The notes under the pieces are model-generated. The model was not told where the DNA came from and did not search any database. It saw only the letters and a list, made by a program, of their open reading frames with translations. Below are positions 7,468-9,809 of a DNA stretch of 9,809 bases, in pieces (the first letter of the stretch is position 1; each line of letters starts with the position of its first letter). This DNA comes from Pararhizobium sp. (lineage in GTDB: Bacteria; Pseudomonadota; Alphaproteobacteria; Rhizobiales; Rhizobiaceae). Both the position numbers and the translations under genes were made by a program. The DNA lies in NCBI GenBank assembly GCA_030655075.1, contig JAURWE010000108.1, positions 1-9,809 on the forward strand. The letters are read 5' to 3'.

Positions 7468-7506
7468 AGCGCAGCGCGCGAATCCAATTCAGGCAGTGCG
7501 CTTTAG
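7464..7506. terminator. Palindrome shared by the tamB and ugd 3' ends, probable bidirectional terminator
   Basis: CTAAAGCGCA (7464-7473) is the exact reverse complement of TGCGCTTTAG (7497-7506). An inner GAAT (7480-7483) pairs with ATTC (7487-7490) around CCA, on the same centre (7485), with a partly paired internal loop between. The left arm contains the tamB stop (TAA, 7465-7467) and the right arm contains the ugd stop (TAA on the minus strand, 7503-7505). No long T-run follows on either strand, so it is not a classical intrinsic terminator. Sequences of the CTAAAGCGC...GCGCTTTAG kind are, from memory, frequent in rhizobial intergenic DNA, so it may be a member of a dispersed palindrome family. 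Confidence 0.55.
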
Positions 7507-8669
7507 TCATGTCCAAACAGGTCGCGCGTGTAGACCCGATCCGAAACATCCTGGATATCCGCATCGACGCGGTTGGCGACGATGATGTCCGCAGCCTCTT
7601 TAAACGTCGCGAGATCGTTGATGACGGCGGAATTGAAGAAGGAGCCTTCCTTCAGGTCTGGCTCGTAGAGCACGATCTCAATGCCCTTTGCCTTGATCCG
7701 CTTCATGATGCCTTGGATCGACGATTCCCGGAAATTGTCAGACCCCGCCTTCATCGCCAGGCGATAGATCCCCACCACTTTCGGCTTGCGTGCCAGAATG
7801 TCGGCCGCAATAAAATCCTTGCGCGTCGAATTTGCCGAAACGATCGCCTGAATGAGGTTCTGGGGAACGCTGCCGTAATTGGCCAGAAGCTGTTTTGTGT
7901 CCTTCGGCAGGCAATAGCCGCCATAGCCAAAGGACGGGTTGTTGTAGTGATCACCGATCCGCGGATCCATCGAAACGCCTTTGATCACATCGGCGCTGTT
8001 GAACCCGTGGACGGCCGCATAACTATCGAGTTCGTTGAAGAAGGCGACCCGCATGGCGAGATAGGTATTGGCAAACAGCTTGATCGCCTCCGCCTCGCCG
8101 GAATCGGTGAACAGCATCGGGATGTCCTGCTTGATCGCCCCTTGCGCCAGAAGCGCTCCGAACAGACGCGCCCGGTCGCCACGATCGCCGACGACGATGC
8201 GCGACGGATGAAGATTGTCGTGGAGCGCCCTGCCCTCGCGCAGAAATTCCGGCGAGAAGATGATGTTGTCATCACCAAGCGATGCCCGCAGACCGGCCGT
8301 GTAGCCTACGAGAACCGTCGACTTGATGACGATCGTCGCTTGCTTGTTGTGCGAGCGCACAGACGCGACGACCGTCTCAATCGAGGATGTGTCGAACACA
8401 TTCGTGTGCTGATCAAAGTTCGTCGGTGTTGCCACAACAACGAAGTCGGCCCCGGAATAAGCTTCCTCCGTGTCCGTCGTGGCCGTCAGGTGTAGTAGCT
8501 TTTCCGCGAGGTAGGACTGGATTTCAGGGTCGGCGATGGGCGACAGCCGCCGGTTGAGCTTCGAAACCCGATCTTCCGAAATATCGCAGGCAACGACAGT
8601 ATTGCGTTGAGCAAGCAGGACTGCATTGGAAAGCCCGACATATCCGATCCCGGCGACAGCAATTTTCAC
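7503..8669 (-). CDS. ugd: UDP-glucose 6-dehydrogenase, enterobacterial Ugd type
   Basis: The enzyme oxidises UDP-glucose to UDP-glucuronate with two NAD+ in the cytoplasm, supplying acidic sugars for exopolysaccharide, capsule or lipopolysaccharide. The 388-residue product has the NAD-binding motif GIGYVG (7-12), the catalytic-site motif SPEFLREG (139-146), Lys197 and Asn201 in KLFANTYLAMR, the nucleophile Cys253 in GYGGYCLPKDTKQ, and Asp257, so it looks complete and active. Length and sequence follow E. coli Ugd almost without gaps, including Tyr71, the residue phosphorylated by the Wzc/Etk tyrosine kinases there. Rhizobial RkpK-type enzymes are, from memory, longer. The start is GTG at 8667-8669, fixed by the family N-terminus MKIAVAGIGYVG; no clear Shine-Dalgarno precedes it. 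Hand counts of three 60-base lines give 31, 37 and 37 G/C, lower than tamB, which fits acquisition from elsewhere. It converges on tamB and lies 90 bases behind the channel gene. Confidence 0.95.
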   Translation of the reverse strand: MKIAVAGIGYVGLSNAVLLAQRNTVVACDISEDRVSKLNRRLSPIADPEIQSYLAEKLLHLTATTDTEEAYSGADFVVVATPTNFDQHTNVFDTSSIETVVASVRSHNKQATIVIKSTVLVGYTAGLRASLGDDNIIFSPEFLREGRALHDNLHPSRIVVGDRGDRARLFGALLAQGAIKQDIPMLFTDSGEAEAIKLFANTYLAMRVAFFNELDSYAAVHGFNSADVIKGVSMDPRIGDHYNNPSFGYGGYCLPKDTKQLLANYGSVPQNLIQAIVSANSTRKDFIAADILARKPKVVGIYRLAMKAGSDNFRESSIQGIMKRIKAKGIEIVLYEPDLKEGSFFNSAVINDLATFKEAADIIVANRVDADIQDVSDRVYTRDLFGHD

Positions 8670-8683
8670 GGTAAAACCCAGCA

Positions 8684-8732
8684 GTGAGATTGGTCGTCGG
8701 AACGGCGACCTATCTCAATCTCAGTATCTCAC
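8684..8732 (-). promoter_or_regulatory. Hairpin with repeated TGAGAT elements in the ugd leader
   Basis: Plus-strand TGAGAT-T-GGTCG (8685-8696) faces CGACC-T-ATCTCA (8706-8717), with one T/T mismatch, and the stem continues to a GAA loop (8700-8702), giving a near-perfect hairpin of about 15 positions. Two further copies of ATCTCA follow (8718-8723 and 8726-8731); the last can pair as ATCTCAC (8726-8732) with GTGAGAT (8684-8690). On the minus strand this is three TGAGAT copies and one complement, ending 15 bases before the ugd GTG. It could be a regulator binding site, an attenuator, or the end of the channel transcript; there is no strong T-run to make it a plain terminator. Confidence 0.45.
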
Positions 8733-8759
8733 CCGCGAACCGGCCGCAATTCGTCTGGC

Positions 8760-9578
8760 CTAAGAACCTTCATCGCGAATGTTGAGCACATGGCCGCAGG
8801 CCTTGCAGTGCACGGCGTCCGTGTCGTGACGCTGCAAGCCGCATTGGGGACAGGGGAAATTCACCTTGTAGGGACGCACGATCGCCTGGGCGAGGCGGAC
8901 GAAGAGCGAGATGCCGAAGATCATCGTGACGATCGACGTCAGCTTGCCGAGCGTGCCGGGCAAGGTGATGTCGCCGAAACCCGTTGTCGTCACGGTCGCC
9001 ACGGTGAAATAGAGCGCGTCGATGAAATTGCTGATGCCGGCATCGCGGTAGTAAAACGTCGTGTAGACGAATCCGGTGATCATGAACAGGAAGACCAAGA
9101 GGTTGATGCAGGCCTGGACGATTTCTTCCCATTCGCCATAGCCGGAGCGCAGCAGCAAGAGGCGCAGGAGCTTGCTCTGCCCGAGTGCCCAGATGCGCGC
9201 GGCCCGCAGGAAGGCGAAGCTCGACAGAAGCGCCGGAAACATGAGCGTCGCCAGGATGGCGATATCGACCCAGGTCATCAGCCGGGTGAGCCAGTAGCGC
9301 AGGTTCGGCGCCATGAAGGCGCGCGCCGCCAGTTCGCAGGTGATCAGGAACGCGATCGTATAATCGATGATCAGATAGGACCGGCTCTGGTCGAGATAGG
9401 GGCCGATCAGGAAGAAGACGATGATGGCAATATCGACCAGCGCCATGCCGATCTGGAAGCGGACGGCGCGCGGATGGCTGCCGTAATAGAGCGAGCGCAA
9501 ATGCCGCCGCAAGGCATTGAGGCGCGTGACCTCCACAGGCGCGATGGGCGGGGTCTCGATGGGCGGGCTCTCTGTCAT
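8760..9578 (-). CDS. Six-transmembrane voltage-gated-like potassium channel with C-terminal zinc ribbon
   Basis: This is a 272-residue inner membrane ion channel. Segments read as S1 (about 41-61), S2 (69-89), S3 (100-120), S4 (about 121-143, FLRAARIWALGQSKLLRLLLLR with spaced arginine and lysine), S5 (152-173), a pore helix, the selectivity filter TTTGFGD (197-203) and S6 (211-234). The filter is the potassium-type GYGD with Phe in place of Tyr, a substitution found in natural K+ channels. After S6 the chain ends with a short cytoplasmic tail carrying CPQC (243-246) and CKAC (258-261), a four-cysteine zinc ribbon. This replaces the RCK/TrkA or cyclic-nucleotide domain common in such channels. 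The start ATG at 9576-9578 (MTESPPIETPP) is preferred over an in-frame ATG at 9665: the extra 29 residues are atypical and would start inside the neighbour's terminator region. No Shine-Dalgarno precedes either start. S4 has few charges, so voltage dependence is uncertain. Confidence 0.88.
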   Translation of the reverse strand: MTESPPIETPPIAPVEVTRLNALRRHLRSLYYGSHPRAVRFQIGMALVDIAIIVFFLIGPYLDQSRSYLIIDYTIAFLITCELAARAFMAPNLRYWLTRLMTWVDIAILATLMFPALLSSFAFLRAARIWALGQSKLLRLLLLRSGYGEWEEIVQACINLLVFLFMITGFVYTTFYYRDAGISNFIDALYFTVATVTTTGFGDITLPGTLGKLTSIVTMIFGISLFVRLAQAIVRPYKVNFPCPQCGLQRHDTDAVHCKACGHVLNIRDEGS

Positions 9579-9587
9579 GCACCGGCG

Positions 9588-9616
9588 AGATAAGCCGCCA
9601 ACAGCAGCAAGGTCAA
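9588..9616 (-). promoter_or_regulatory. Candidate promoter of the channel gene, nearly leaderless
   Basis: On the minus strand TTGACC (9611-9616) and TTATCT (9588-9593) are separated by 17 bases. The -35 is strong and the -10 is weak. Initiation about 7 bases further on falls near 9581, only about 3 bases before the ATG at 9578. This would explain the lack of a Shine-Dalgarno and supports the 9578 start. Confidence 0.35.
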
Positions 9617-9670
9617 CTCCCGTGCAGCCGAAGGCCACCGCTTTTCTGCCGCGAGCGCTCCGCATGACAA

Positions 9671-9704
9671 ACCAAAAACCGCCCGGTAGTTTCCTTCCGG
9701 GCGG
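9671..9704 (-). terminator. Intrinsic terminator of the right-edge gene
   Basis: Minus-strand CCGCCCGG (9697-9704) pairs perfectly with CCGGGCGG (9679-9686) over a 10-base loop and is followed by TTTTTGGTTT (9669-9678 on the plus strand as A-rich sequence). It lies about 40 bases past the stop at 9747 and separates that gene from the channel gene. Confidence 0.9.
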
Positions 9705-9746
9705 CTGTGGTGCGGTGTGGTATCCGTCTTGTCAGATCGTTGGCAG

Positions 9747-9809
9747 TTATTTCTGCCAGGATTTGACGAGTTCGTCGTAGTTGACGGTTACGGGTTTTTC
9801 CTTTTCGTT
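9747..9809 (-). CDS. C-terminal end of an unidentified protein (runs off right edge)
   Basis: The minus strand reads 20 codons, NEKEKPVTVNYDELVKSWQK, to a TAA at 9747-9749. The intrinsic terminator at 9671-9704 directly downstream supports this as a real gene end. The tail is charged and soluble-looking. Twenty residues are too few to name the protein, and I do not assign a function. Confidence 0.65.
   Translation of the reverse strand, partial: NEKEKPVTVNYDELVKSWQK

Noticed and set aside
7509..8495. A 328-codon plus-strand frame across ugd, and an 8790-9593 plus-strand frame across the channel gene
   Set aside because: Both lie opposite genes with intact catalytic or pore motifs, and their translations show no recognisable domain.
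9579..9665. ATG at 9665 as the channel start
   Set aside because: The extra residues are atypical, the start lies beside the terminator of the upstream gene, and a plausible promoter falls within the would-be coding region.

Overview
The window looks like a chromosomal segment of an alphaproteobacterium of the Rhizobiales, most likely Rhizobiaceae. The reasons are the GC-rich coding sequence with strongly G/C-ending codons, the start of a 5-aminolevulinate synthase (HemA) of the alphaproteobacterial C4 haem pathway at the left edge, and a TamA/TamB pair of alphaproteobacterial type. I see no tRNA, rRNA, insertion sequence, CRISPR array or phage gene.

Layout. On the minus strand, 1-127 holds the first 42 codons of hemA, which runs off the left edge. 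A 650-base stretch (131-779) then separates hemA from a divergent plus-strand gene. It holds hemA's upstream region, a 10-bp palindrome, a 13-bp inverted repeat split across the region, a possible 33-residue small ORF with a strong ribosome binding site (465-566), and the leader of the next gene. A small glycine-zipper lipoprotein (780-1031) follows, closed by a textbook intrinsic terminator (1054-1083). Next come tamA (1262-3184) and tamB (3283-7467) on the plus strand, the two halves of the translocation and assembly module. TamB converges on ugd (7503-8669, minus). The two genes share one palindrome, and each stop codon lies in one arm of it. Upstream of ugd, also on the minus strand, is a six-transmembrane voltage-gated-like potassium channel with a C-terminal zinc ribbon (8760-9578). 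The right edge holds the last 20 codons of an unidentified minus-strand gene (9747-9809) and its terminator (9671-9704).

How the genes fit together. TamA (outer membrane barrel with POTRA domains) and TamB (inner-membrane-anchored periplasm-spanning beta protein) act together at the cell envelope, and the lipoprotein upstream is also an envelope protein. Ugd makes UDP-glucuronate for acidic polysaccharides, but no glycosyltransferases lie beside it here. Its close likeness to the enterobacterial 388-residue enzyme and its lower GC suggest a different history from its neighbours. HemA, the channel and the right-edge gene look like unrelated transcription units.

I do not see a convincing undescribed multi-gene system. 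The points most worth a second look are the channel/zinc-ribbon fusion with a possibly leaderless promoter, the enterobacterial-type Ugd with a repeat-rich hairpin leader, the stop-codon palindrome, and the hemA/lipoprotein intergenic region with its small ORF candidates.
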